DNA from: Steinernema hermaphroditum
Taxonomy: Eukaryota > Nematoda > Chromadorea > Rhabditida > Steinernematidae
NCBI GenBank assembly: GCA_030435675.1
Contig: JAUCMV010000010.1
Location: 1 to 64,000, forward strand
Length of the DNA: 64,000 nt
Reading direction: 5' to 3'
Shown: positions 1 through 13,300 of the stretch, piece after piece
Numbering within the stretch: position 1 is the first letter of the stretch
How the letters are laid out: each line of letters begins with the position of its first letter
The notes under the pieces: generated by a model
Told to the model about the DNA's origin: nothing
The model's input: only the letters and a program-made list of their open reading frames with translations
Database searches by the model: none
Made by a program: the position numbers and the translations under genes

Positions 1-3000
1 CATCTGACCCTCCTGCTCCAAAGTACCATAGCATTTTTATGATTGGATCTTGTAGAACTGCACGAGCCTGATCGAACGCGCCTATTCCTCGTTGGATTTA
101 CTGTGGACTATCTTAGTTTCCTGCAAAACTTTCAATTCGAGACAGATAGGGCCTTGTTCATGCAAAGAGTTCTGCATCTGACCCTCCTGCTCCAAAGTAC
201 CATAGCATTTTTATGATTGGATCTTGTAGAACTGCACGAGCCTGTTCGAACGCGCCTACTCTCGTTGGATTTCCTGCGGACTATCTTAGTTTCCTGCAAA
301 ACTTTCAATTCGAGACAGATAGGGCCTTGTTCATACAAAGAGTTCTGCATCTGACCCTCCTGCTCCAAAGTACCATAGCATTTTTATGATTGGATCTTGT
401 AGAACTGCACGAGCCTGATCGAACGCGCCTATTCCCGTTCGAATTACTGTGGACTATCTTAGTTTCCTGCAAAACTTTCAATTCGAGACAGATAGGGCCT
501 TGTTCATGCAAAGAGTTCTGCATCTGACCCTCCTGCTCCAAAGTACCATAGCATTTTTATGATTGGATCTTGTAGAACTGCACGAGCCTGATCGAACGCG
601 CCTATTCCCGTTGGATTTACTGTGGACTATCTTAGTTTCCTGCAAAACTTTCAATTCGAGACAGATAGGGCCTTGTTCATACAAAGAGTTCTGCATCTGA
701 CCCTCCTGCTCCAAAGTACCATAGCATTTTTATGATTGGATCTTGTAGAACTGCACGAGCCTGATCGAACGCGCCTACTCTCGTTGGATTTCCTGCGGAC
801 TATCTTAGTTTCCTGCAAAACTTTCAATTCGAGACAGATAGGGCCTTGTTCATGCAAAGAGTTCTGCATCTGACCCTCCTGCTCCAAAGTACCATAGCAT
901 TTTTATGATTGGATCTTGTAGAACTGCACGAGCCTGATCGAACGCGCCTATTCTCGTTGGATTTACTGTGGACTATCTTAGTTTCCTGCAAAACTTTCAA
1001 TTCGAGACAGATAGGGCCTTTTTCATGCAAAGAGTTCTGCATCTGACCCTCCTGCTCCAAAGTACCATAGCATTTTTATGATTGGATCTTGTAGAACTGC
1101 ACGAGCCTGATCGAACGCGCCTACTCTCGTTGGATTTCCTGTGGACTATCTTAGTTTCCTGCAAAACTTTCAATTCGAGACAGATAGGGCCTTGTTCATA
1201 CAAAGAGTTCTGCATCTGACCCTCCTGCTCCAAAGTACCATAGCATTTTTATGATTGGATCTTGTAGAACTGCACGAGCCTGATCGAACGCGCCTACTCT
1301 CGTTGGATTTCCTGTGGACTATCTTAGTTTCCTGCAAAACTTTCAATTCGAGACAGATAGGGCCTTGTTCATGCAAAGAGTTCTGCATCTGACCCTCCTG
1401 CTCCAAAGTACCATAGCATTTTTATGATTGGATCTTGTAGAACTGCACGAGCCTGATCGAACGCGCCTATTCTCGTTCGGATTTACTGTGGACTATCTTA
1501 GTTTCCTGCAAAACTTTCAATTCGAGACAGATAGGGCCTTGTTCATGCAAAGAGTTCTGCATCTGACCCTCCTGCTCCAAAGTACCATAGCATTTTTATG
1601 ATTGGATCTTGTAGAACTGCACGAGCCTGATCGAACGCGCCTACTCTCGTTGGATTTCCTGTGGACTATCTTAGTTTCCTGCAAAACTTTCAATTCGAGA
1701 CAGATAGGGCCTTGTTCATACAAAGAGTTCTGCATCTGACCCTCCTGCTCCAAAGTACCATAGCATTTTTATGATTGGATCTTGTAGAACTGCACGAGCC
1801 TGATCGAACGCGCCTACTCTCGTTGGATTTCCTGTGGACTATCTTAGTTTCCTGCAAAACTTTCAATTCGAGACAGATAGGGCCTTGTTCATGCAAAGAG
1901 TTCTGCATCTGACCCTCCTGCTCCAAAGTACCATAGCATTTTTATGATTGGATCTTGTAGAACTGCACGAGCCTGATCGAACGCGCCTATTCCCGTTGGA
2001 TTTACTGTGGACTATCTTAGTTTCCTGCAAAACTTTCAATTCGAGACAGATAGGGCCTTGTTCATGCAAAGAGTTCTGCATCTGACCCTCCTGCTCCAAA
2101 GTACCATAGCATTTTTATGATTGGATCTTGTAGAACTGCACGAGCCTGATCGAACGCGCCTACTCCCGTTGGAATTACTGTGGACTATCTTAGTTTCCTG
2201 CAAAACTTTCAATTCGAGACAGATAGGGCCTTGTTCATACAAAGAGTTCTGCATCTGACCCTCCTGCTCCAAAGTACCATAGCATTTTTATGATTGGATC
2301 TTGTAGAACTGCACGAGCCTGATCGAACGCGCCTACTCTCGTTGGATTTCCTGTGGACTATCTTAGTTTCCTGCAAAACTTTCAATTCGAGACAGATAGG
2401 GCCTTGTTCATACAAAGAGTTCTGCATCTGACCCTCCTGCTCCAAAGTACCATAGCATTTTTATGATTGGATCTTGTAGAACTGCACGAGCCTGATCGAA
2501 CGCGCCTACTCTCGTTGGATTTCCTGTGGACTATCTTAGTTTCCTGCAAAACTTTCAATTCGAGACAGATAGGGCCTTGTTCATACAAAGAGTTCTGCAT
2601 CTGACCCTCCTGCTCCAAAGTACCATAGCATTTTTATGATTGGATCTTGTAGAACTGCACGAGCCTGATCGAACGCGCCTACTCTCGTTGGATTTCCTGT
2701 GGACTATCTTAGTTTCCTGCAAAACTTTCAATTCGAGACAGATAGGGCCTTGTTCATACAAAGAGTTCTGCATCTGACCCTCCTGCTCCAAAGTACCATA
2801 GCATTTTTATGATTGGATCTTGTAGAACTGCACGAGCCTGATCGAACGCGCCTACTCTCGTTGGATTTCCTGTGGACTATCTTAGTTTCCTGCAAAACTT
2901 TCAATTCGAGACAGATAGGGCCTTGTTCATACAAAGAGTTCTGCATCTGACCCTCCTGCTCCAAAGTACCATAGCATTTTTATGATTGGATCTTGTAGAA

Positions 3001-6000
3001 CTGCACGAGCCTGATCGAACGCGCCTACTCCCGTTGGATTTACTGTGGACTATCTTAGTTTCCTGCAAAACTTTCAATTCGAGACAGATAGGGCCTTGTT
3101 CATACAAAGAGTTCTGCATCTGACCCTCCTGCTCCAAAGTACCATAGCATTTTTATGATTGGATCTTGTAGAACTGCACGAGCCTGATCGAACGCGCCTA
3201 CTCTCGTTGGATTTACTGTGGACTATCTTAGTTTCCTGCAAAACTTTCAATTCGAGACAGATAGGGCCTTGTTCATGCAAAGAGTTCTGCATCTGACCCT
3301 CCTGCTCCAAAGTACCATAGCATTTTTATGATTGGATCTTGTAGAACTGCACGAGCCTGATCGAACGCGCCTACTCTCGTTGGATTTCCTGTGGACTATC
3401 TTAGTTTCCTGCAAAACTTTCAATTCGAGACAGATAGGGCCTTGTTCATACAAAGAGTTCTGCATCTGACCCTCCTGCTCCAAAGTACCATAGCATTTTT
3501 ATGATTGGATCTTGTAGAACTGCACGAGCCTGATCGAACGCGCCTACTCCCGTTGGATTTACTGTGGACTATCTTAGTTTCCTGCAAAACTTTCAATTCG
3601 AGACAGATAGGGCCTTGTTCACTGCAAAGAGTTCTGCATCTGACCCTCCTGCTCCAAAGTACCATAGCATTTTTATGATTGGATCTTGTAGAACTGCACG
3701 AGCCTGATCGAACGCGCCTACTCTCGTTGGATTTACTGTGGACTATCTTAGTTTCCTGCAAAACTTTCAATTCGAGACAGATAGGGCCTTGTTCATACAA
3801 AGAGTTCTGCATCTGACCCTCCTGCTCCAAAGTACCATAGCATTTTTATGATTGGATCTTGTAGAACTGCACGAGCCTGATCGAACGCGCCTACTCTCGT
3901 TGGATTTACTGTGGACTATCTTAGTTTCCTGCAAAACTTTCAATTCGAGACAGATAGGGCCTTGTTCATACAAAGAGTTCTGCATCTGACCCTCCTGCTC
4001 CAAAGTACCATAGCATTTTTATGATTGGATCTTGTAGAACTGCACGAGCCTGATCGAACGCGCCTACTCTCGTTGGATTTCCTGTGGACTATCTTAGTTT
4101 CCTGCAAAACTTTCAATTCGAGACAGATAGGGCCTTGTTCATACAAAGAGTTCTGCATCTGACCCTCCTGCTCCAAAGTACCATAGCATTTTTATGATTG
4201 GATCTTGTAGAACTGCACGAGCCTGATCGAACGCGCCTATTCTCGTTCGGATTTACTGTGGACTATCTTAGTTTCCTGCAAAACTTTCAATTCGAGACAG
4301 ATAGGGCCTTGTTCATACAAAGAGTTCTGCATCTGACCCTCCTGCTCCAAAGTACCATAGCATTTTTATGATTGGATCTTGTAGAACTGCACGAGCCTGA
4401 TCGAACGCGCCTACTCTCGTTGGATTTCCTGTGGACTATCTTAGTTTCCTGCAAAACTTTCAATTCGAGACAGATAGGGCCTTGTTCATACAAAGAGTTC
4501 TGCATCTGACCCTCCTGCTCCAAAGTACCATAGCATTTTTATGATTGGATCTTGTAGAACTGCACGAGCCTGATCGAACGCGCCTATTCCCGTTCGGATT
4601 TACTGTGGACTATCTTAGTTTCCTGCAAAACTTTCAATTCGAGACAGATAGGGCCTTGTTCATGCAAAGAGTTCTGCATCTGACCCTCCTGCTCCAAAGT
4701 ACCATAGCATTTTTATGATTGGATCTTGTAGAACTGCACGAGCCTGATCGAACGCGCCTACTCTCGTTGGATTTCCTGTGGACTATCTTAGTTTCCTGCA
4801 AAACTTTCAATTCGAGACAGATAGGGCCTTGTTCATACAAAGAGTTCTGCATCTGACCCTCCTGCTCCAAAGTACCATAGCATTTTTATGATTGGATCTT
4901 GTAGAACTGCACGAGCCTGATCGAACGCGCCTACTCTCGTTGGATTTCCTGTGGACTATCTTAGTTTCCTGCAAAACTTTCAATTCGAGACAGATAGGGC
5001 CTTGTTCATACAAAGAGTTCTGCATCTGACCCTCCTGCTCCAAAGTACCATAGCATTTTTATGATTGGATCTTGTAGAACTGCACGAGCCTGATCGAACG
5101 CGCCTACTCCCGTTGGATTTCCTGTGGACTATCTTAGTTTCCTGCAAAACTTTCAATTCGAGACAGATAGGGCCTTGTTCATACAAAGAGTTCTGCATCT
5201 GACCCTCCTGCTCCAAAGTACCATAGCATTTTTATGATTGGATCTTGTAGAACTGCACGAGCCTGATCGAACGCGCCTACTCTCGTTGGATTTCCTGTGG
5301 ACTATCTTAGTTTCCTGCAAAACTTTCAATTCGAGACAGATAGGGCCTTGTTCATTGCAAAGAGTTCTGCATCTGACCCTCCTGCTCCAAAGTACCATAG
5401 CATTTTTATGATTGGATCTTGTAGAACTGCACGAGCCTGATCGAACGCGCCTACTCTCGTTGGATTTCCTGTGGACTATCTTAGTTTCCTGCAAAACTTT
5501 CAATTCGAGACAGATAGGGCCTTGTTCATGCAAAGAGTTCTGCATCTGACCCTCCTGCTCCAAAGTACCATAGCATTTTTATGATTGGATCTTGTAGAAC
5601 TGCACGAGCCTGATCGAACGCGCCTACTCTCGTTGGATTTCCTGTGGACTATCTTAGTTTCCTGCAAAACTTTCAATTCGAGACAGATAGGGCCCTTGTT
5701 CATACAAAGAGTTCTGCATCTGACCCTCCTGCTCCAAAGTACCATAGCATTTTTATGATTGGATCTTGTAGAACTGCACGAGCCTGATCGAACGCGCCTA
5801 CTCCCGTTGGATTTACTGTGGACTATCTTAGTTTCCTGCAAAACTTTCAATTCGAGACAGATAGGGCCTTGTTCATGCAAAGAGTTCTGCATCTGACCCT
5901 CCTGCTCCAAAGTACCATAGCATTTTTATGATTGGATCTTGTAGAACTGCACGAGCCTGATCGAACGCGCCTACTCTCGTTGGATTTCCTGTGGACTATC

Positions 6001-7420
6001 TTAGTTTCCTGCAAAACTTTCAATTCGAGACAGATAGGGCCCTTGTTCACACAAAGAGTTCTGCATCTGACCCTCCTGCTCCAAAGTACCATAGCATTTT
6101 TATGATTGGATCTTGTAGAACTGCACGAGCCTGATCGAACGCGCCTATTCCCGTTGGGATTACTGTGGACTATCTTAGTTTCCTGCAAAACTTTCAATTC
6201 GAGACAGATAGGGCCCTTGTTCATACAAAGAGTTCTGCATCTGACCCTCCTGCTCCAAAGTACCATAGCATTTTTATGATTGGATCTTGTAGAACTGCAC
6301 GAGCCTGATCGAACGCGCCTACTCTCGTTGGATTTCCTGTGGACTATCTTAGTTTCCTGCAAAACTTTCAATTCGAGACAGATAGGGCCTTGTTCATACA
6401 AAGAGTTCTGCATCTGACCCTCCTGCTCCAAAGTACCATAGCATTTTTATGATTGGATCTTGTAGAACTGCACGAGCCTGATCGAACGCGCCTACTCTCG
6501 TTGGATTTGCTGTGGACTATCTTAGTTTCCTGCAAAACTTTCAATTCGAGACAGATAGGGCCTTGTTCATACAAAGAGTTCTGCATCTGACCCTCCTGCT
6601 CCAAAGTACCATAGCATTTTTATGATTGGATCTTGTAGAACTGCACGAGCCTGATCGAACGCGCCTACTCTCGTTGGATTTCCTGTGGACTATCTTAGTT
6701 TCCTGCAAAACTTTCAATTCGAGACAGATAGGGCCCTTGTTCACACCAAGAGTTCTGCATCTGACCCTCCTGCTCCAAAGTACCATAGCATTTTTATGAT
6801 TGGATCTTGTAGAACTGCACGAGCCTGATCGAACGCGCCTACTCTCGTTGGATTTGCTGTGGACTATCTTAGTTTCCTGCAAAACTTTCAATTCGAGACA
6901 GATAGGGCCTTGTTCATGCAAAGAGTTCTGCATCTGACCCTCCTGCTCCAAAGTACCATAGCATTTTTATGATTGGATCTTGTAGAACTGCACGAGCCTG
7001 ATCGAACGCGCCTACTCTCGTTGGATTTCCTGTGGACTATCTTAGTTTCCTGCAAAACTTTCAATTCGAGACAGATAGGGCCTTGTTCATACAAAGAGTT
7101 CTGCATCTGACCCTCCTGCTCCAAAGTACCATAGCATTTTTATGATTGGATCTTGTAGAACTGCACGAGCCTGATCGAACGCGCCTACTCTCGTTGGATT
7201 TACTGTGGACTATCTTAGTTTCCTGCAAAACTTTCAATTCGAGACAGATAGGGCCTTGTTCATGCAAAGAGTTCTGCATCTGACCCTCCTGCTCCAAAGT
7301 ACCATAGCATTTTTATGATTGGATCTTGTAGAACTGCACGAGCCTGATCGAACGCGCCTACTCTCGTTGGATTTACTGTGGACTATCTTAGTTTCCTGCA
7401 AAACTTTCAATTCGAGACAG
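1..7420. repeat. Domain 1: homogeneous class A array
   Basis: About 43 units, all class A (GAGACAG followed by ATAGGG and TTGTTCAT). Two sub-forms mix without strict order: one has CTACTCTCG with TTTCCTGTGG, the other has CTATTCCCG with TTTACTGTGG. A further switch is TTCATACAAAG versus TTCATGCAAAG. Most units are exactly 173 bp. Units of 174 bp arise by one extra base, at CGTTCGG (near 1476, 4236, 4583), at TTCACTGC (3618) or TTCATTGC (5352), and at GGGCCC (near 5692, 6039, 6212, 6733). Classes B and C are absent. One unit has CCTGTTCGAACG instead of CCTGATCGAACG near 241-252. Confidence 0.93.
2598..2770 (+). repeat. Reference 173-bp unit (class A, commonest form)
   Basis: This copy serves as the reference unit. 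It starts at CATCTGACCC and ends before the next CATCTGACCC. It is 173 bp long with 77 G or C (44.5%) and six CpG dinucleotides. Its landmarks in unit coordinates are: pyrimidine-rich hinge with TTTTTATG (7-41), a conserved block from TGTAGAACTG to ACGCGCCT (about 51-83), a short variable segment around CTCGTTGGATTTCCTG (about 87-102), a conserved block from GGACTATC to GAGACAG (about 104-144), then the class-defining segment (145-173). The heptamer TTTCCTG occurs twice, 20 bp apart (96-102 and 116-122). Four successive units around 2.2-2.9 kb look identical to this one. Confidence 0.95.
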
Positions 7421-8618
7421 ATAGGGCCTTGTTCACACCAAGAGCTCTGCATCTGACCCTCCTGCTCCAAAGTACCATAGCATTTTTATGATTGGATCTT
7501 GTAGAACTGCACGAGCCTGATCGAACGCGCCTACTCTCGTTGGATTTACTGTGGACTATCTTAGTTTCCTGCAAAACTTTCAATTCGAGACAGATAGGGC
7601 CTTGTTCATACCAAAGAGTTCTGCATCTGACCCTCCTGCTCCAAAGTACCATAGCATTTTTATGATTGGATCTTGTAGAACTGCACGAGCCTGATCGAAC
7701 GCGCCTACTCTCGTTGGATTTCCTGTGGACTATCTTAGTTTCCTGCAAAACTTTCAATTCGAGACAGCAGGGCCCTTGCTCACACCAAGAGCTCTGCATC
7801 TGACCTCCTGCTCCAAAGTACCATAGCATTTTTATGATTCCATCTTGTAGAACTGCACGAGCCTGATCGAACGCGCCTATTCCCGTTGGGATTACTGTGG
7901 ACTATCTTAGTTTCCTGCAAAACTTTCAATTCGAGACAGCAGGGCCCTTGCTCACACCAAGAGCTCTGCATCTGACCCTCCTGCTCCAAAGTACCATAGC
8001 ATTTTTATGATTGGATCTTGTAGAACTGCACGAGCCTGATCGAACGCGCCTATTCCCGTTGGGATTACTGTGGACTATCTTAGTTTCCTGCAAAACTTTC
8101 AATTCGAGACAGCAGGGCCTTGCTCACACCAAGAGCTCTGCATCTGACCCTCCTGCTCCAAAGTACCATAGCATTTTTATGATTGGATCTTGTAGAACTG
8201 CACGAGCCTGATCGAACGCGCCTACTCTCGTTGGATTTCCTGTGGACTATCTTAGTTTCCTGCAAAACTTTCAATTCGAGACAGATAGGGCCTTGTTCAT
8301 ACAAAGAGTTCTGCATCTGACCCTCCTGCTCCAAAGTACCATAGCATTTTTATGATTGGATCTTGTAGAACTGCACGAGCCTGATCGAACGCGCCTATTC
8401 CCGTTGGGATTACTGTGGACTATCTTAGTTTCCTGCAAAACTTTCAATTCGAGACAGCAGGGCCCTTGCTCACACCAAGAGCTCTGCATCTGACCCTCCT
8501 GCTCCAAAGTACCATAGCATTTTTATGATTGGATCTTGTAGAACTGCACGAGCCTGATCGAACGCGCCTACTCTCGTTGGATTTCCTGTGGACTATCTTA
8601 GTTTCCTGCAAAACTTTC

Positions 8619-8700
8619 AATTCTGAGACAGATAGGTGGCCTGTTCATGCAAAGAGTTCATAAATCTGACTTTCCTGCTCCAAAGTGTCTGTTGCATTTT
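8619..8700 (+). repeat. Strongly divergent stretch inside one satellite unit
   Basis: Most units differ from neighbours at only a few fixed sites. This stretch carries many private changes packed into about 80 bp: TTCTGAGACAG with an inserted T, ATAGGTGGCCTG in place of ATAGGGCCTTG, TTCATAAATCTGACTTTCC in place of the usual TTCTGCATCTGACCCTCC, and AAAGTGTCTGTTGCAT in place of AAAGTACCATAGCAT. The flanking conserved blocks are normal. It may be a relic of an older or sister subfamily, a conversion tract from a diverged array, or a local sequence error; the abrupt edges favour conversion or recombination (inference). Confidence 0.9.
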
Positions 8701-10016
8701 TATGATTGGATCTTGTAGAACTGCACGAGCCTGATTGAACGCGCCTACTCTCGTTGGATTTGCTGTGGACTATCTTAGTTTCCTGCAAAACTTTCAATTC
8801 GAGACAGCAGGGCCCTTGCTCACACCAAGAGCTCTGCATCTGACCCTCCTGCTCCAAAGTACCATAGCATTTTTATGATTCCATCTTATAGAACTGCACG
8901 AGCCTGATCGAACGCGCCTACTCTCGTTGGATTTCCTGCGGACTATCTTAGTTTCCTGCAAAACTTTCAATTCGAGACAGATAGGGCCTTGTTCATACAA
9001 AGAGTTCTGCATCTGACCCTCCTGCTCCAAAGTACCATAGCATTTTTATGATTCCATCTTGTAGAACTGCACGAGCCTGATTGAACGCGCCTACTCCCGT
9101 TGGATTTGCTGTGGACTATCTTAGTTTCCTGCAAAACTTTCAATTCGAGACAGCAGGGCCCTTGCTCACACCAAGAGCTCTGCATCTGACCCTCCTGCTC
9201 CAAAGTACCATAGCATTTTTATGATTCCATCTTATAGAACTGCACGAGCCTGATCGAACGCGCCTACTCCCGTTGGATTTCCTGCGGACTATCTTAGTTT
9301 CCTGCAAAACTTTCAATTCGAGACAGATAGGGCCTTGTTCATACCAAAGAGTTCTGCATCTGACCCTCCTGCTCCAAAGTACCATAGCATTTTTATGATT
9401 CCATCTTGTAGAACTGCACGAGCCTGATTGAACGCGCCTATTCCCGTTGGGATTACTGTGGACTATCTTAGTTTCCTGCAAAACTTTCAATTCGAGACAG
9501 CAGGGTCCTTGCTCACACCAAGAGCTCTGCATCTGACCCTCCTGCTCCAAAGTACCATAGCATTTTTATGATTCCATCTTATAGAACTGCACGAGCCTGA
9601 TCGAACGCGCCTACTCTCGTTGGATTTCCTGTGGACTATCTTAGTTTCCTGCAAAACTTTCAATTCGAGACAGCAGGGCCCTTGCTCACACCAAGAGCTC
9701 TGCATCTGACCCTCCTGCTCCAAAGTACCATAGCATTTTTATGATTCGATCTTATAGAACTGCACGAGCCTGATCGAACGCGCCTACTCTCGTTGGATTT
9801 CCTGTGGACTATCTTAGTTTCCTGCAAAACTTTCAATTCGAGACAGATAGGGCCTTGTTCATACAAAGAGTTCCGCATCTGACCCTCCTGCTCCAAAGTA
9901 CCACAGCATTTTTATGATTGGATCTTGTAGAACTGCACGAGCCTGATCGAACGCGCCTACTCTCGTTGGATTTCCTGTGGACTATCTTAGTTTCCTGCAA
10001 AACTTTCAATTCGAGA

Positions 10017-10177
10017 CAGTTAGGGCCTTGTTCATACAAAGAGTTATGCATCTGACCCCTCCGCTACAATTTTTATGATTGGATCTTGTAGAACTGCACG
10101 AGCCTGATCGAACGCGCCTACTCTCGTTGGATTTCCTGTGGACTATCTTAGTTTCCTGCAAAACTTTCAATTCGAGA
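10017..10177 (+). repeat. First 161-bp short unit and first class C unit
   Basis: The distance between successive GAGACAG elements here is 161 bp instead of 173 bp. The missing 12 bp lie in the hinge, where the reference AAAGTACCATAGCATTTTT is reduced to ACAATTTTT after CCCCTCCGCT. The class marker is GACAGTTAGGG with ATGCATCTG. Short units of this kind become frequent only after 26 kb, so this is an isolated early copy. Confidence 0.88.
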
Positions 10178-10339
10178 CAGATAGGGCCTTGTTCATACAA
10201 AGAGTTCTGCATCTGACCCTCCTGCTCCAAAGTACCATAGCATTTTTATGATTGCATCTTGTAGAACTGCACGAGCCTGATTGAACGCGCCTATTCACGT
10301 TGGGATTACTGTGGACTATCTTAGTTTCCTGCAAAACTT

Positions 10340-13300
10340 TCAATTCGAGACAGCAGGGCCCTTGCTCACACCAAGAGCTCTGCATCTGACCCTCCTGCTC
10401 CAAAGTACCATAGCATTTTTATGATTGGATCTTGTAGAACTGCACGAGCCTGATCGAACGCGCCTACTCTCGTTGGATTTCCTGTGGACTATCTTAGTTT
10501 CCTGCAAAACTTTCAATTCGAGACAGATAGGGCCTTGTTCATACAAAGAGTTCTGCATCTGACCCTCCTGCTCCAAAGTACCATAGCATTTTTATGATTG
10601 GATCTTGTAGAACTGCACGAGCCTGATCGAACGCGCCTACTCTCGTTGGATTTCCTGTGGACTATCTTAGTTTCCTGCAAAACTTTCAATTCGAGACAGT
10701 TAGGGCCTTGTTCATACAAAGAGTTATGCATCTGACCCCTCCTGCTCCAAAGTACCATAGCATTTTTATGATTGGATCTTGTAGAACTGCACGAGCCTGA
10801 TCGAACGCGCCTACTCTCGTTGGATTTCCTGTGGACTATCTTAGTTTCCTGCAAAACTTTCAATTCGAGACAGCAGGGCCCTTGCTCACACCAAGAGCTC
10901 TGCATCTGACCCTCCTGCTCCAAAGTACCACAGCATTTTTATGATTGGATCTTGTAGAACTGCACGAGCCTGATCAAACGCGCCTATTCCCGTTGGATTT
11001 ACTGCGGACTATCTTAGTTTCCTGCAAAACTTTCAATTCGAGACAGATAGGGCCTTGTTCATACAAAGAGTTCTGCATCTGACCCTCCTGCTCCAAAGTA
11101 CCATAGCATTTTTATGATTGGATCTTGTAGAACTGCACGAGCCTGATCGAACGCGCCTACTCTCGTTGGATTTCCTGTGGACTATCTTAGTTTCCTGCAA
11201 AACTTTCAATTCGAGACAGATAGGGCCCTTGCTCATACAAAGAGTTCTGCATCTGACCCTCCTGCTCCAAAGTACCATAGCATTTTTATGATTCCATCTT
11301 GTAGAACTGCACGAGCCTGATCGAACGCGCCTATTCCCGTTGGGATTACTGTGGACTATCTTAGTTTCCTGCAAAACTTTCAATTCGAGACAGCAGGGCC
11401 CTTGCTCACACCAAGAGCTCTGCATCTGACCCTCCTGCTCCAAAGTACCATAGCATTTTTATGATTGGATCTTATAGAACTGCACGAGCCTGATCGAACG
11501 CGCCTACTCTCGTTGGATTTCCTGTGGACTATCTTAGTTTCCTGCAAAACTTTCAATTCGAGACAGATAGGGCCTTGTTCATACAAAGAGTTCTGCATCT
11601 GACCCTCCTGCTCCAAAGTACCATAGCATTTTTATGATTGGATCTTGTAGAACTGCACGAGCCTGATCGAACGCGCCTACTCTCGTTGGATTTCCTGTGG
11701 ACTATCTTAGTTTCCTGCAAAACTTTCAATTCGAGACAGCAGGGCCCTTGCTCACACCAAGAGCTCTGCATCTGACCCTCCTGCTCCAAAGTACCACAGC
11801 ATTTTTATGATTGGATCTTGTAGAACTGCACGAGCCTGATCAAACGCGCCTATTCCCGTTGGATTTACTGTGGACTATCTTAGTTTCCTGCAAAACTTTC
11901 AATTCGAGACAGATAGGGCCTTGTTCATACAAAGAGTTCTGCATCTGACCCTCCTGCTCCAAAGTACCATAGCATTTTTATGATTGGATCTTGTAGAACT
12001 GCACGAGCCTGATCGAACGCGCCTACTCTCGTTGGATTTCCTGTGGACTATCTTAGTTTCCTGCAAAACTTTCAATTCGAGACAGTTAGGGCCCTTGTTC
12101 ATACAAAGAGTTCTGCATCTGACCCCTCCGCTCCAAAGTACCATAGCATTTTTATGATTGGATCTTGTAGAACTGCACGAGCCTGATCGAACGCGCCTAC
12201 TCTCGTTGGATTTGCTGTGGACTATCTTAGTTTCCTGCAAAACTTTCAATTCGAGACAGACAGGGCCCTTGCTCACACCAAGAGCTCTGCATCTGACCCT
12301 CCTGCTCCAAAGTACCATAGCATTTTTATGATTGGATCTTGTAGAACTGCACGAGCCTGATCGAACGCGCCTATTCCCGTTGGATTTACTGTGGACTATC
12401 TTAGTTTCCTGCAAAACTTTCAATTCGAGACAGATAGGGCCTTGTTCATACAAAGAGTTCTGCATCTGACCCTCCTGCTCCAAAGTACCATAGCATTTTT
12501 ATGATTGGATCTTGTAGAACTGCACGAGCCTGATCGAACGCGCCTATTCCCGTTGGGTTTACTGTGGACTATCTTAGTTTCCTGCAAAACTTTCAATTCG
12601 AGACAGCAGGGCCCTTGCTCACACCAAGAGCTCTGCATCTGACCCTCCTGCTCCAAAGTACCACAGCATTTTTATGATTGGATCTTGTAGAACTGCACGA
12701 GCCTGATCGAACGCGCCTATTCCCGTTGGATTTCCTGTGGACTATCTTAGTTTCCTGCAAAACTTTCAATTCGAGACAGATAGGGCCTTGTTCATACAAA
12801 GAGTTCTGCATCTGACCCTCCTGCTCCAAAGTACCATAGCATTTTTATGATTGGATCTTGTAGAACTGCACGAGCCTGATCGAACGCGCCTACTCTCGTT
12901 GGATTTCCTGTGGACTATCTTAGTTTCCTGCAAAACTTTCAATTCGAGACAGATAGGGCCTTGTTCATACAAAGAGTTCTGCATCTGACCCCTCCTGCTC
13001 CAAAGTACCATAGCATTTTTATGATTGGATCTTGTAGAACTGCACGAGCCTGATCGAACGCGCCTACTCTCGTTGGATTTCCTGTGGACTATCTTAGTTT
13101 CCTGCAAAACTTTCAATTCGAGACAGCAGGGCCCTTGCTCACACCAAGAGCTCTGCATCTGACCCTCCTGCTCCAAAGTACCATAGCATTTTTATGATTG
13201 GATCTTGTAGAACTGCACGAGCCTGATCGAACGCGCCTATTCCCGTTGGATTTACTGTGGACTATCTTAGTTTCCTGCAAAACTTTCAATTCGAGACAGA

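Larger units (their letters stand above)
7421..10339. repeat. Domain 2: class A/B transition zone
   Basis: Class B enters here. CACACCAAGAGCTCTG first appears at about 7435, and the full B form with CAGCAGGGCCC first appears at about 7765. Other new markers are GATTCCATCTTG (about 7836), CATCTTATAG (about 8882), GATTGAACG in place of GATCGAACG, and CGTTGGGATTACTG. The first class C unit (GACAGTTAGGG, ATGCATCTGACCCC) starts near 10014 and is also the first 161-bp short unit, ending its hinge with CGCTACAATTTTTATG. No strict higher-order period is visible in this stretch. Confidence 0.88.

Noticed and set aside
8619..8700. Transposon footprint or insertion
   Set aside because: Length is almost unchanged, there are no terminal inverted repeats or target duplications, and the altered stretch still aligns with the unit.
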